Source: Chytridium lagenaria (taxonomy: Eukaryota; Chytridiomycota; Chytridiomycetes; Chytridiales; Chytridiaceae). Taken from it: 64,000 bases of DNA. The stretch lies in contig JAHLKC010000024.1 in assembly GCA_025449115.1 (NCBI GenBank), positions 1-64,000 on the forward strand. Reading direction: 5' to 3'. Below, one piece after another: positions 24,592 through 34,578 of the stretch. The stretch's first letter is position 1, and each line of letters begins with the position of its first letter. The notes beneath the pieces are model-generated. The model worked only from the letters and a program-made list of their open reading frames with translations, did no database searches and was not told the origin of the DNA. Position numbers and translations under genes: made by a program.

Positions 24592-25349
24592 GGAATTGGA
24601 CGGGATTTGCCGCTGGTGAGGTGAGCGGGAGGAGTATTTGTGTGCAAGGGATGCGCTAATTGCAGGGATGGGAAGTGCAAGCAATGGTGGTGGTGGTTTA
24701 TTGGACGAAAAGACACTGAAGAAGGGCGAAAAAGTAATTTAAGCTCCACTATATTAAACGTCAATGATAGCTCTTTGATTCCACTTCAACCTTCTTTTCT
24801 CAGTTAGCAATGACTTAACCTTTTTATGAAACAATATTACTTTATCACGTTTTTTATAATTTCAAATTATCTTGGCTACAGTTATTCTTTTTGTTCACTT
24901 TATAACTAAACTTTGTGATGACGGTATGTTGTTTTTGTTTAAAGTTTACGGAAGGTTTCAATTTTTAAAAACATCGGCTTTTTGACGAGTGATGGAGTCA
25001 CCGAGAGCAAGAAAGTTTGGAATAAGGTTCTGTAACCTTGGCAAACACGCCGCACAGTAAAAAGAAATCGCGAACGACGAATGAAAAAAGCGTGTTGCCG
25101 GGTCCGGTGCGGTTGCCGTTTTTTCTTTTCTTGTTCCACCGATCAACACCCACCTTCCACTTCGGTCACAATTACAAAAAAAAGAAACCCAAATGAATCT
25201 TAAACAAGAATATAAAGGTATGCCTGGCATCAACACCGACCTTCCCATCAAGCAAACGCTTAAAACACTATCAAAGATCATACCTGCAAACGCATATTCC
25301 TAACTCACCCAAGTTTTCTGTGCGCACTAAATTATACCGTATCTGAGAG
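24592..25349. other. Intergenic region with AA9 copy 1 promoter
   Basis: Contains the 3' end of the arrestin-SH3 gene and the upstream region of the first AA9 gene. No further gene was found. Confidence 0.5.
25211..25218 (+). promoter_or_regulatory. TATA box of AA9 copy 1
   Basis: TATAAAGG, 139 bp upstream of the first AA9 ATG. It is the best TATA-like match in this spacer and is supported only by position and sequence. Confidence 0.45.
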
Positions 25350-26807
25350 ATGCTCCTCACAAACCCCTCATCAACTGTGCTGATCCTCGCCTCGATGGCC
25401 TTCCAGGCTTACGGGCACACCATTCTCTTCTCAGCCAACACTGCAGCAGGAAACGTCCAATGCATCCGTCAGACCAACCGTCCGTCGAACCTCCGAAACG
25501 CTCCTATCAAGGATATCTCCTCCCAAGACATGATCTGCGGCGGTGCTCCAACCCGAGCTGCGCCTGCTGTCTGTGAAGTTGCAGCGGGCCAGAGCTTAGA
25601 GCTGATTTGGGGACACGAAAATCCTGGAGATTCGATCATTGACGCTCGCATTGGGCCTTGCAATATGTACATGTCGAGGTCGGCAGGTGCAGGTGCAGCA
25701 CCTACTAATAACGGATGGTTTAAGATCTTTGAAGGAACTTGGGACCCAGTCAACCTGGTAAGTAACCTTCTATTCATCTCAGTCCTTTTTTTGCTTTAGT
25801 ATCTCTTGCTCAGGCACGCGTAAATCTGACTCTTTCCAACTTTAGTGGTGCACAACCAAATTGATTGCGGATAACGGCAGCAGAGAGTCCAAATCCCTGC
25901 CAACCTTGCCCCCGGAAACTACTTTCTTCGCGCCGAGTTGAACACGCTTCATGAGGCCAACGTTCTCACGACTGAGAACCCTGCACGTGTGCTCAATTTA
26001 CATCTATTGTGCTGGTAAGTCTCCATCTTTAAAGTCCCTATTCTAACACGATGATGATAATTAGAGATTCGCGTCACCGGCAACGGTAACCTTCAACCGC
26101 GCACAACCGTCTCCATCCCAGGCCACATTAACAACCAAACTCCGGGTCTCAGATTCAACCCTTTCGCCTTCAACACGGATTTCCGCCAGAGCGGTCGATT
26201 CTACCCAAACCCCTTCGGTCCCGCTGTCGCTCAACTGGTCAGCCCTGCTACTAATGCCCCTACTGCCCCTCCTGCCCCAATTGTCGCTCCTCCTGTCCGC
26301 CCCCCTTCCGCCCCCCCTGCGGTGCCTCCCGCACGTCCCCCTCCTGCACCCCCTGCGGCCCCAGTTCGTCCTCCTCCTGCTGCTCCCCCCGCCCGCCCTC
26401 CTTCTCCGCCTCCCGCGGCACCTCCCGCTCGTCCCGCTCCTGCACCCCCTGCGGCTCCAGTTCCTCCTCCGGCAACCGGAAGTACCCTTTCAACCACTTT
26501 CCAAAGCGCCTACTGCTCCGGTGATCGTCTCGTCCTCTCCACCGTTATGACCATCAGCCCTACCCCGTCTGCATCCAACCTCAAAACCCACACTGGTAGA
26601 GTCACCCGCAACGGAACCCCCATCAATGTCCGTCAACTCGTCAACCCTTTCAACTTGAACTCACCTCAAATCTCCGGCAACACGTTCACGTTCAGAGAAG
26701 TCAGTTTTAACCCATCCGCGGGATTCCAGATGATTGTGGATGTGCCATGCTCGTACAGCGGGAGAAACCCTCCAAGTGCAAGCGGGTTCACCATTTCGTA
26801 CAATTAG
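25350..26807 (+). CDS. AA9 lytic polysaccharide monooxygenase, copy 1
   Basis: Exons 25350-25757, 25846-26014 and 26065-26807. The signal peptide is MLLTNPSSTVLILASMAFQA-YG, and the mature protein begins with histidine (HTILFS), the N-terminal ligand of the AA9 copper brace. AA9 features follow: APIKDISSQDMICGG, the VAAGQSLELIWGH strand, IPANLAPGNYFLRAELNTLH and EIRVTGNGNLQPR. The second brace histidine, HYGP in copies 2 and 3, reads DARIGP here, one residue shorter. Exon 2 needs about three single-base corrections to read through, while exon 3 is intact. A Pro/Ala linker (about 26245-26480) leads to a 105-residue C-terminal module shared by all three copies. AA9 enzymes oxidatively cleave cellulose or related glucans. 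This copy may be inactive, or its sequence may be faulty. Confidence 0.8.
26485..26804 (+). other. Undescribed C-terminal module of AA9 copy 1
   Basis: This segment begins STLSTTFQSAYCSGDRLVLS and ends DVPCSYSGRNPPSASGFTIS. It aligns without gaps of note to the ends of copies 2 and 3. Two cysteines are invariant (AYC near the start, PCSYSG/ACSYSG near the end), as are LKTHTG, NGxP and GFQM. No CBM1-type cysteine/aromatic pattern is present. A binding module is a reasonable guess, but the fold is unassigned. Confidence 0.7.
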
Positions 26808-27446
26808 CTTTCATGTCTTTTTTTTTTTTTTTTAGTTCTTGCGTTCTTTCTGTTTTGTATATGTATTCGTTTCTTTTCGCTTGATGAGTTTCTGTATTCA
26901 ATATCATTCTCGCTCGCAAAAAATGATAAAAAAAGACAAATAAAAATACTATGTGATCATTCACTATATACTTTTGCATGTTTAACAAGTCGGCCCGTTT
27001 GGAAAGTAAACAGTATTTACAGTATATAGGCAATTCAACTTAACTTTAGCCATTTCTATTATTACCTGGTCTTCAAACAATTACTGTTCTATTTACATAG
27101 CTGAAGCTACAGAACAGCTGATATCGATCCTTAACTCATCAAAGTTTTTTTGACGTTTTTCGTACTTTGATCCTTCAATTCGCATGCGTTTTTTTCTTAT
27201 AAAATTTGGGGAAGAACGGATATTGTTGATTGAGATGCAAGTGTTTAACATGGCTTATTTATTAACTCCATTAAAAGCCCATTTTCTCCATTTCTCTAAA
27301 TCTAATAGTATCATTTATGAGTAAAGTGAAAATTAAGAGGATTTCAGAACCGAGTCCTTGGCATTGAAACGTCATAGCCCACGACCACCTCCCCGTCGCC
27401 ACCGCATCTTCCTTATAAAGTCAAAGCCACGAGGAACGACACGCTC

Positions 27447-27514
27447 GCTGCATGGTTTCGAGCGAATCAAAGCATTTGCAAACGGTGTTGTCCGAAACAC
27501 CCAAGTATCACGAA
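27447..27514 (+). promoter_or_regulatory. Conserved upstream block of AA9 copy 2
   Basis: Three blocks, GCTGCATGGT (27447-27456), GTGTTGTCCGAA (about 27485-27496) and CCCAAGTATCACGAA (27500-27514), recur in the same order upstream of copy 3 (29965-30066) with different spacing. Conservation across altered spacing suggests transcription-factor sites, though common descent by duplication alone is also possible. Confidence 0.55.
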
Positions 27515-27610
27515 AAGACACCTCAACACGGCCCAATAAAAACTAAATAAAAAAATATATAAAACAGGAGAGAAAGAAATATAAGATGAAAAAGCGGGAC
27601 CGATAGCTTT

Positions 27611-27618
27611 TATAAAAG
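27611..27618 (+). promoter_or_regulatory. TATA box of AA9 copy 2
   Basis: TATAAAAG, 69 bp upstream of the copy 2 ATG, close to the spacing seen for copy 3. Confidence 0.55.
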
Positions 27619-27679
27619 ATCGCGCCCTATTTTTTTTTCCGTTGTCCACGGTTTTTTCAAACTAAAGCGTCGCGCACTC

Positions 27680-29080
27680 ATGCAAGTCTCACACATTCTC
27701 ACCAGCGTTCTCGCATTCGCCTCACTTGCACAATCTCACACCATCCTCTTCTCCGCCAATACTCCCACCGGAAATGTCAACTGCATTCGACCTCTCAACA
27801 GAGGTTCCGCAACCTACAACTTTCCAAACAAGGTCATTACCTCCAATGACATGATTTGTGGGGCAGCCCCGACTCGACCAGCTCCGGCTGTTTGTGTGGT
27901 CCCTGCTGGAGGTTCGATTAGTTTGATATGGGGACATACTAGACCTGGCGATGATATCATTGCAGAGAGTCATTATGGGCCTTGTAATGTTTATTTGGCG
28001 AGATCGGCGGGTCCGGGCACTGCACCACCCACTTCAGGCTGGTTTAAGATCAGGAGGGAACTTGGGATCCCGTCAATGGCGTATGTTTTTTTTTTTTTAA
28101 AATGCAGTAATCCACTTTTCATGCTTTCGTTTTATTCTTAAAGGTACATGTGATGCTAATCTGCTATTTCCTTCCAAAGTGGTGCACTACAAAGCTCATC
28201 CGGGATGCTGGTAGACAGGCTGTTAGGATCCCCCCAAATCTTGCTCCCGGAGATTATTTCCTTCGTTCCGAGCTAAACACTCTCCACGAAGCCGAAGTCC
28301 TCGCATCAGCTCAACCCGCTCGTGTGCCCAATTCTACATTTATTGCGCAGGTGAGCCCCAATTCTTTTCCGTCAAGCCGCAAGACCAACTCACGATCATT
28401 TACAGAAATCCGCGTCACTGGTACCGGAACCCTTCGACCACGTCCCGCAGATCTTGTCACCATCCCTGGTTACATTAACGACCAAACTCCGGGGTGTAAG
28501 GTTCAACATCTATGGCTACAACGTCGCTCCAAGCCGGGCAGGTCCCTTCTATCCTAATCCCTTTGCTAAGGCCATCGCAACACTTACGGCTCCTGCCGTC
28601 ACTTCTCCATCGCCTTCATCCAGACCGCCAGCTTCCTCTTCACCCAGACCATCTCCATCGGCCTCACCCAGACCTTCTCCATCCCCGTCACCCAGACCTT
28701 CCCCATCGCCTTCCCCAAGGCCGTCACCCACCACACCACCTCCCCCAAGGTCCACCCTCATCACAACCCTTCAATCCGCCTACTGCATCGACTCCAAACT
28801 CATCATCGTCACCAGCATCATCATCAACCCCACCCCTTCCACCACCGTCGGTCTCAAAACCCACACAGGTAGAATCACGCGAAACGGTCGTCCCGTTCGT
28901 CTTTTATCCTTTCAATCAAGTTACAACATGCCAGAGTTACGCGTGACGGGGTCAAACACGTTTTCGTTCAGGGAAACCAATTTCGTGCCTGGAGTCGGGT
29001 TTCAGATGGTGCTGGATGTGGCTTGCTCGTATTCTGGGGTGAATGTACCGAGCACGAATGGTATTCTTATTGCTTTTTAA
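27680..29080 (+). CDS. AA9 lytic polysaccharide monooxygenase, copy 2
   Basis: Exons 27680-28080, 28180-28350 and 28406-29080. The signal peptide MQVSHILTSVLAFASLAQS precedes mature HTILFS. Both copper-brace histidines are present: the N-terminal His and the one in ESHYGPCNVYLARSA. The axial-side residues lie in FLRSELNTLHEAEV (His) and in the AQFYIYC segment (Gln, Tyr), out of frame here. Three single-base indels break the frame: a missing T in KIQEGTW (about 28050), a missing G before CCCAATTC (about 28324), and an extra G in GGGG (about 28493). Each is resolved by comparison with copy 3. A Ser/Pro linker with SPRPSPS repeats joins the conserved C-terminal module. An extracellular oxidative polysaccharide-cleaving role is expected from the family. 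Confidence 0.85.
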
Positions 29081-29232
29081 TAACGGCCTCTCTCCATGCA
29101 TGTCGTCGCTTTCAGTTCTGGAATTCTTTATTATTTTTTTTTATGCGACATATTCGCCTTTTCTTGCCTTGTTCTCTTTAATGCGCTTTTTCAGATCACA
29201 ATATTCTCGCTGCTCTTATCTCCCCGCAAGCA

Positions 29233-29451
29233 TGCGTGATATTCTTGTTTGAAACATTCGGGGTTGCGGAACGCCAATATCGACTCGCAGAGTCAAAGTA
29301 AAACCTTTTAATCTACACGCTGATCATTGTTCTCTTAGCCATTTTTTCATATTACCATTCTCTCGCTGCTCTATCTGCGTGATTTTCTTATTTCAAGCAT
29401 ACGGGGTTGCGGAACACCAACATCGACTCGCAGAGTCAAAGTAAACCCTTT
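29233..29451. repeat. Two-copy direct repeat downstream of AA9 copy 2
   Basis: About 75 bp at 29233-29308 recurs at about 29376-29451, sharing TGCGTGAT, CGGGGTTGCGGAAC and the exact block ATCGACTCGCAGAGTCAAAG. Looser similarity extends upstream through TCTCGCTGCTC. CTCGCAGAG within it is itself close to palindromic. Confidence 0.75.
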
Positions 29452-29964
29452 CTTTCGTTCGTTAATTTTGATTTCGTAAATGATGTATCGACAAAAAAGA
29501 GTATTCCTTTACCGGTAGAGTTTTTCAAATGATTGATGGCAATATGGCTGCGCGACTTTTTACAACGCTTTTTTTTTTCGTGTGCATTTGGAGCCGGTGG
29601 GGTATTTAAAGTATTGCGTTACTTAATGGTAAATACCTATACATGAAACAGATCTTTTCACCGAAAAAATCCCGATGGTGTTTTCATCGCAGAGAAGAAA
29701 CTCAATCGCAGATGACCATGTCGGCGTGCCCTCACTCCAAAACAATTCCCTGAAAGGAAAATAAGGAAGAAAAAAAAAAAAGGGAGGTATAAACTAGAAA
29801 CAAATGTTAAGAGGAGTATGAAGAAGCCCTTACTTCTGAAACAAGTCAAAAAAAAAAAGAGAAGAACCATAACTAGAAGGCTCAGACTTCAAACCTTTTC
29901 CTTCCCCTTGTTCGCCACCATATCTTTTTTCTTTGCAGCCACCGCCATGAGGTACCTCTCACTT

Positions 29965-30066
29965 GCTGCATGGTCCAGCAAATCATATCATCCGCAGACA
30001 GTGTTGTCCGAACCCATGTAAAGGGGGCACGGCGTTTCACATTTTAAAACGCCCAAGTATCACGAA
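29965..30066 (+). promoter_or_regulatory. Conserved upstream block of AA9 copy 3
   Basis: GCTGCATGGT (29965-29974), GTGTTGTCCGAA (30001-30012) and CCCAAGTATCACGAA (30052-30066) match blocks upstream of copy 2 in the same order and orientation. Confidence 0.55.
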
Positions 30067-30177
30067 TTCTTTAAAGAGGGGGAGGTGATGTCAATACGAA
30101 AAAAAAAAAAAAAAAAGGTTAAGGAGGGGGGAGGGATAAGGGAAATGGAGAAAAAAAAAGACGTGCCGAGGATTCAC

Positions 30178-30185
30178 TATAAATA
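30178..30185 (+). promoter_or_regulatory. TATA box of AA9 copy 3
   Basis: TATAAATA, 83 bp upstream of the copy 3 ATG. Confidence 0.6.
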
Positions 30186-30260
30186 CGCGAACACCGCCAT
30201 AGAGATCTTTTACATTTCCCAATATATACATATTAGACTAGACGGAATCGATTGGCATCC

Positions 30261-31756
30261 ATGCATCTCTCCCACATCCTCACCAGCGTTCTCGCTCTCA
30301 CCACCGCCGCCCAAGCCCACACCATCCTCTTCCACGGCGACACCGGCAACGGCGCCGTCAACTGCATCCGTCCCATCAACCGCAGTCCAACCACCTACAA
30401 CAGCCCCATCAAGGACATTCTCTCCAATGACATGATCTGCGGGCCGCCCCGACTCGTGCTGCGCAGAAGTGTGTGAGGTCGCAGCTGGGGGGTCGATTGA
30501 TTTAATTTGGAGGCGTGAAGCAGGGACTGATGAAGTTATTGCGGAGAGTCATTATGGGCCTTGTAATGTTTATTTGGCGAGGGCGGCGGGGGCCGGTGCT
30601 GCGCCGCCTTCTTCTGGATGGTTTAAGATTCAGGAGGGGACTTGGGATCCTGTCAATGGCGTATGTTATATTTTTCATTTCTTTGTTTTCTACATTGCAT
30701 GCTTTCGGCCTTATTTGTATTGGAGGTCATCCGTCTTACTCTTTTCGACAGTGGTGCACCAGTAAGCTCATATCCGATAAAGGAAGACAAGCGGTTAGAA
30801 TCCCCGCCAACCTCACCCCCGGAAACTATTTCCTTCGTTCGGAACTCAACACCCTTCACGAAGCCGACGTCCTCGCATCAGCTCAACCCGAACGTGGTGC
30901 CCAATTCTACATCTACTGTGCTGGTAAGTGAACGCACTTTTCCATCCCCATCACCAAAAAAATCCATGCTGAACCCTCTTGTATTTTTTTTTTTCGTCGG
31001 GGTTTGTTTAGACATCCGCGTCACCGGTAACGGAAACCTACAACCCCGTCAACAAGATCTCGTCACCATCCCTGGTTACATTAACGATCAGACCCCTGGT
31101 GTGAGGTTCAACCTTTACGGATTCAACGTGGATGCTGGTCGGTCTGGACCATTCTACCCTAACCCCTTTGCTAAACCTATCGCCATGCTCGTCGGTGGGT
31201 CCGGAACTCCCCCGCCTCCTCCACCTTTCCCCCCCGCGCCGGCTCCTCAACCCCCTGCTCCTCAACCACCGGCTCCTGCTCCTCAACCCCCTGCTCCTCA
31301 ACCACCGGCTCCTGCCCCTCAACCCCCTACCCCTCAACCACCGGCTCCTGCCCCTCAACCCCCTGCCCCTCAACCACCGGCTCCTGCTCCTCAACCCCCC
31401 GCCCCTCAACCCCCCACCCCCCCAACCGGCTCCACCCTCCAAATAACCCTCCAAACCGCCTACTGCACCAACTCCAAGCTCACCATCGCAACCGGCATCC
31501 AAATCTCCCCCCCCCCTCCCCTCTCCCTCGGTCTCAAAACCCACACCGCCAAAGTCACCATCCGTGGCCGTCCCGTGTCAGTCCTCCAACTCAACCAAGC
31601 TACAACATCCAAAACCAGATGATCAGCGGGAATGCGTTCTCGTTTAAAGAGGTGAATTATATTGCGAGCGTTGGGTTTCAGATGGTTCTGGATGTGCCTT
31701 GTTCTTATGTTGGGGGGGATATGCCGAGTACGAATGGGGTGTTGGTGACGTTCTGA
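30261..31756 (+). CDS. AA9 lytic polysaccharide monooxygenase, copy 3
   Basis: Exons 30261-30660, 30752-30923 and 31012-31756. The start is the ATG of MHLSHILTSVLALTTAAQA, giving a signal peptide with mature HTILFH. Exon 2 is the cleanest of the three copies: IPANLTPGNYFLRSELNTLH, then RGAQFYIYC, holding the conserved His, Gln and Tyr around the copper site. ESHYGPCNVYLA keeps the second brace histidine. Exon 1 has two missing bases (about 30440 and 30465), and one indel near 31600 hides the C-terminal GNAFSFKEVNY...MVLDVPCSYVGG segment. The linker is an extended (AP)QPPAPQPP array. The same C-terminal module closes the protein. Together the three copies form a tandem array of secreted polysaccharide-oxidising enzymes. 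Confidence 0.85.
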
Positions 31757-32613
31757 AAAGGGGGTTGATTTTTTTTTTTTGAAAGTGTTACGGTTCTTTT
31801 GCTGTGTTGGCTGCATGTTTCGTTTATGGGCGAAGCTTAAAACCTCCTTGTTTCTTTTTGATATTCTTCATATTCTCGTTCCTCTTCTTCTTCGCTGCTC
31901 TTTTCCCTTTTTTTCAACGTATCCCTTTTCTCGTTTCCTCGTTTGCTGAAATACGCTCAATGAGAACGCTTTCTCCATGTTATGTTTTCAGTGCACCCTT
32001 TAAAAAACCATCCTCTAAAGTGAGGGGAAAAAAAGCACGCACGAATTTTCTTGTCCTGCCGCATGTTCTCACCCCATGCTGTGTCAAACTTTTAGACTTT
32101 GTTTTATTTCCGGTTCTCTTTCTACGTCCGTCAATGTCTGGATAAAGCTCGTCTTCCCTTTTATTTTGTTTTTGCTGTACGCACGCGCCGTCAAGGTCTT
32201 TATTGATCTTGAATGGGTTTTTAATGTATGTGTATTAGATAGAGATGTACGGGAAGTGTATGCGTATTAAATAGTATGCATGGGAAGTGTATGTGTGTAT
32301 CAGATAGATGGACCTTACAACAGTTCCTCATCATATTTCACGCGTCAAGATGAGATAAAGGTGCGATGCCACCTTGATATGGTTTTTGATGTATCCCCAA
32401 TCGCCTTTGCCCAATATTCCTCACTGCTGCCAAGGGGTGATCCTTCTCAAAACTTCTAAATCCGTCTCTCAACACACCAAAACAAAAAAAAGCGGCATCC
32501 TCGTGACAACCAACCCAATCACCCCCGTCGATTGTTGTTTCCAAAAATAACACGATAATAATAAAAAGAGCAAGCGTGTTAGCCTATCACCCACCAATCA
32601 ACGAAAAAAAAAC
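31757..32613. other. Intergenic region with no gene seen
   Basis: T-rich sequence after AA9 copy 3, including TAGATAGATG-like simple sequence near 32235-32310. Open frames on both strands lack convincing features. Confidence 0.45.
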
Positions 32614-33215
32614 ATGCCCATCCTCTCAGCTCCACCACGCACCGTCCCCATCCAACGACCCAACATCCCCCCATCCACACCAACCTCGACACAGCAGCAA
32701 CCATGGCAGCAACCCGCGTCTCCAACAAAACCTACATCTCCTCTCAAGCCCGTCTAGCAGGTGGTCTCGGTCTCCATCTCAACACCCATCTCACCAACAA
32801 CGTCCCCCGTCCCACATCACACACCTTATTCCAATCCAAACGGTCGAAACCAGAATCAGAACCCCCCTCCCCCGATTGGACTTGGACTCAACTATGCGCT
32901 TCAGTCCCTGTGATCCCCGCGCCCATCATCCCTTCCATCACCGTTCAACCTCTCCACAACCCGTTTCAGTAGAACCTTCCCTGGGGTGACAGCGTCCCCG
33001 CGGGTGTCGCGTCCCCGTCGATCCGGTTTGCGGATAATGTGGCGTTGTCACCGCCTCGTCGGAAGGTGAGACGGTTGTCTGGGTCGACGATGGGGGTGAG
33101 GGAGGTGAAGGAGGATTGGAGGACGATGGTGGTGCCGTTGACGATTTATGTGGTGGTGGTTGGGGTTGTTTTTTATTTGGTTTTTGGGAGTTCGGAGAGG
33201 TTGTTTGATGATTGA
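32614..33215 (+). CDS. Small tail-anchored membrane protein (frame-broken)
   Basis: Starts MPILSAPPRTVPIQRP at 32614. The N-terminal half is Pro/Gln/Thr-rich and probably disordered. After one or two frame changes (about 32757 and 32910-32990) the frame reads GDSVPAGVASPSIRFADNV, then PPRRKVRRLSGSTMGVREV. It ends in a single hydrophobic helix, PLTIYVVVVGVVFYLVFG, with a short SSERLFDD tail and stop at 33215. One C-terminal TM with a tiny lumenal tail suggests a tail-anchored protein of ER or mitochondrial outer membrane. No family was recognised; the TM end is more secure than the start. Confidence 0.5.
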
Positions 33216-33748
33216 TGTGAGGGTTGGACCTTTTTTTTTGGGGGGGGGGAGATGCGGTGTTAAGTGGTTATACCAGTTGGTTGAAGGATATATACCCATG
33301 CGGTTTGGTGGTGTAAAAGTCGTCTCATATATCAATAAAAAAGAACGATACGCTGAGAAATAAGGTGGGAAGGAATGATTCCTAATCGTTTTAGTACTGA
33401 ATCAAAGGTTATTACAGTTTTTTGTATATTCTTTTTTTATAAAGGTACTTTTAACATGCATCAGGGAAAGATTGAGACAACAGAAAAGCATATGAAGGGT
33501 CCCAATAACCGGGGAACAAGAGACGAAGTTGGAAAAAAAAGGAGAAAAAAAGTCTTTACAAATGAGGCAATAGAAAGACAAAAATTACCAATGCCAACGT
33601 CTAAGCAAGGTGTCGAGGGATATTATGAGAACGAAGCAAAAAATCTATCAGGGGTGGGGGGGTAGAGTGCATGGTGTGGGGTATTCCAATCAAGACGTAA
33701 AAATAAATGTTCAGGATGTAGAGGTAGGGAAGAGTAGTTGGGTAAAAA
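33216..33748. other. Convergent 3' region with no gene seen
   Basis: Lies between the convergent ends of the tail-anchored gene and the Thr-rich gene. It contains a T9-G10 double homopolymer near 33231-33250. Lysine-rich small frames here are not supported. Confidence 0.45.
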
Positions 33749-34578
33749 TTAGCAACAACAGATAAGACAACCTCCGTTCAAACAACACTCCACAGCCCCA
33801 GACCAGCAGACGAGTTGGAGATAGACCATGGCCTCCCAACAAAAGTAGGTAGAGAAACAGAGATCATCTCTTTTGCGTTGTTGAGAGTTTGATTCGGCAG
33901 GGATGACGGTGATGGGGGTGATGGGCGGGGGTTGGGTGTATGCGAATGCAGGGGGTGGGTATTGGGAGTAGGTAGGGAGAGCGTCGGGGTTGGGTGGTGT
34001 AGGAATGTCAGTGTTGTGACGGTGATGGTGGCGGTGGGTAGAATTTCAGCGCCGGCGTAAATGGGGATTTTGCCTTCTGGGGTTGGTGCTAGGGTAGTTG
34101 TTTGCGGAGGCGTGCTGGTGGTGGTGTTGGTGAGGGTAGTAGAGGTTGAGGCAAGGGAGCCGTCGAATGAAGGGGAGGGGAGGGCGATAGGTTGGTAAGT
34201 GTTGTTGTCGTTGGTAGTGTTGACATTGGAGATGGTGGGATTGAGGTCGTCTGCTGGTGATGAGGGTGGAGAAGAATCAAATGGGTTTGGAGCAAGTGGT
34301 TCGCCATGATGGGACTAGGTGAGATGGCCAGTGTTTCCAAAGGGATTGGGTGCAAGTGAGGAGGAGGAGGAGGAAGGATCTGTGAAAGGGTTTTCCGAAT
34401 CTGCTGTAGGTACAGTAGTAGTAGGTACAGTAGTAGTAGTAGTAGTAGTAGTGGTAGTGGTGGTAGGAGTGGTAGTGGTAGTGGTGGTAGGAGTGGTAGT
34501 GGTAGTGGTCGTAGTAGCAGTGGTAGTAGTGGTAGTATTAGTAGTGAGAGGAGGAGTGGTGGTGGTAGCAATAGACAT
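33749..34578 (-). CDS. Thr-rich protein with NPF motifs and Cys-rich tail
   Basis: Minus strand. MSIATTTTPPLTTN is followed by a poly-Thr tract encoded by a GTA/GTG-type microsatellite. Then come NPF tripeptides (ENPFTDP, APNPFGN and, past an in-frame TAG near 34317, APNPFDS), a Ser/Thr/Pro stretch, PTYSQYPPPAFAYTQPPP, and a cysteine-rich end CFCWEA-like ... ECCLNGGCLICCC-stop at 33749. The TAG either is an acceptor-like intron end (ctcacctag) or a real or erroneous stop. A second frame change is needed near 34000. NPF motifs bind EH domains in endocytosis, and clustered terminal cysteines are typical palmitoylation sites, so a membrane-trafficking adaptor is a plausible guess. The family is unknown. 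Confidence 0.45.
34405..34566. repeat. GTA/GTG trinucleotide microsatellite
   Basis: About 160 bp of GTA and GTG triplets on the plus strand, with an internal higher-order unit GGTAGTGGTGGTAGGAGTGGTAGT repeated. It encodes the poly-Thr tract of the minus-strand gene. Confidence 0.9.

Larger units (their letters stand above)
26808..27679. other. Intergenic region between AA9 copies 1 and 2
   Basis: AT-rich, with a 15-base T-run directly after the copy 1 stop. The right part holds three blocks shared with the copy 3 promoter and a TATA box. No gene was found. Confidence 0.55.
29081..30260. other. Intergenic region between AA9 copies 2 and 3
   Basis: Contains a two-copy direct repeat (29233-29451), a 15-20 base purine/A-rich tract, and the copy 3 promoter blocks. 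Small open frames here are low-complexity and are rejected. Confidence 0.5.

Noticed and set aside
26231..26497. Gly/Ala-rich minus-strand frame
   Set aside because: It is the reverse strand of the Pro/Ala linker of AA9 copy 1; composition follows from that and nothing else supports it.
33375..33665. Lys-rich plus-strand frame
   Set aside because: Lies in the 3' spacer between convergent genes, starts without context and has no family features.
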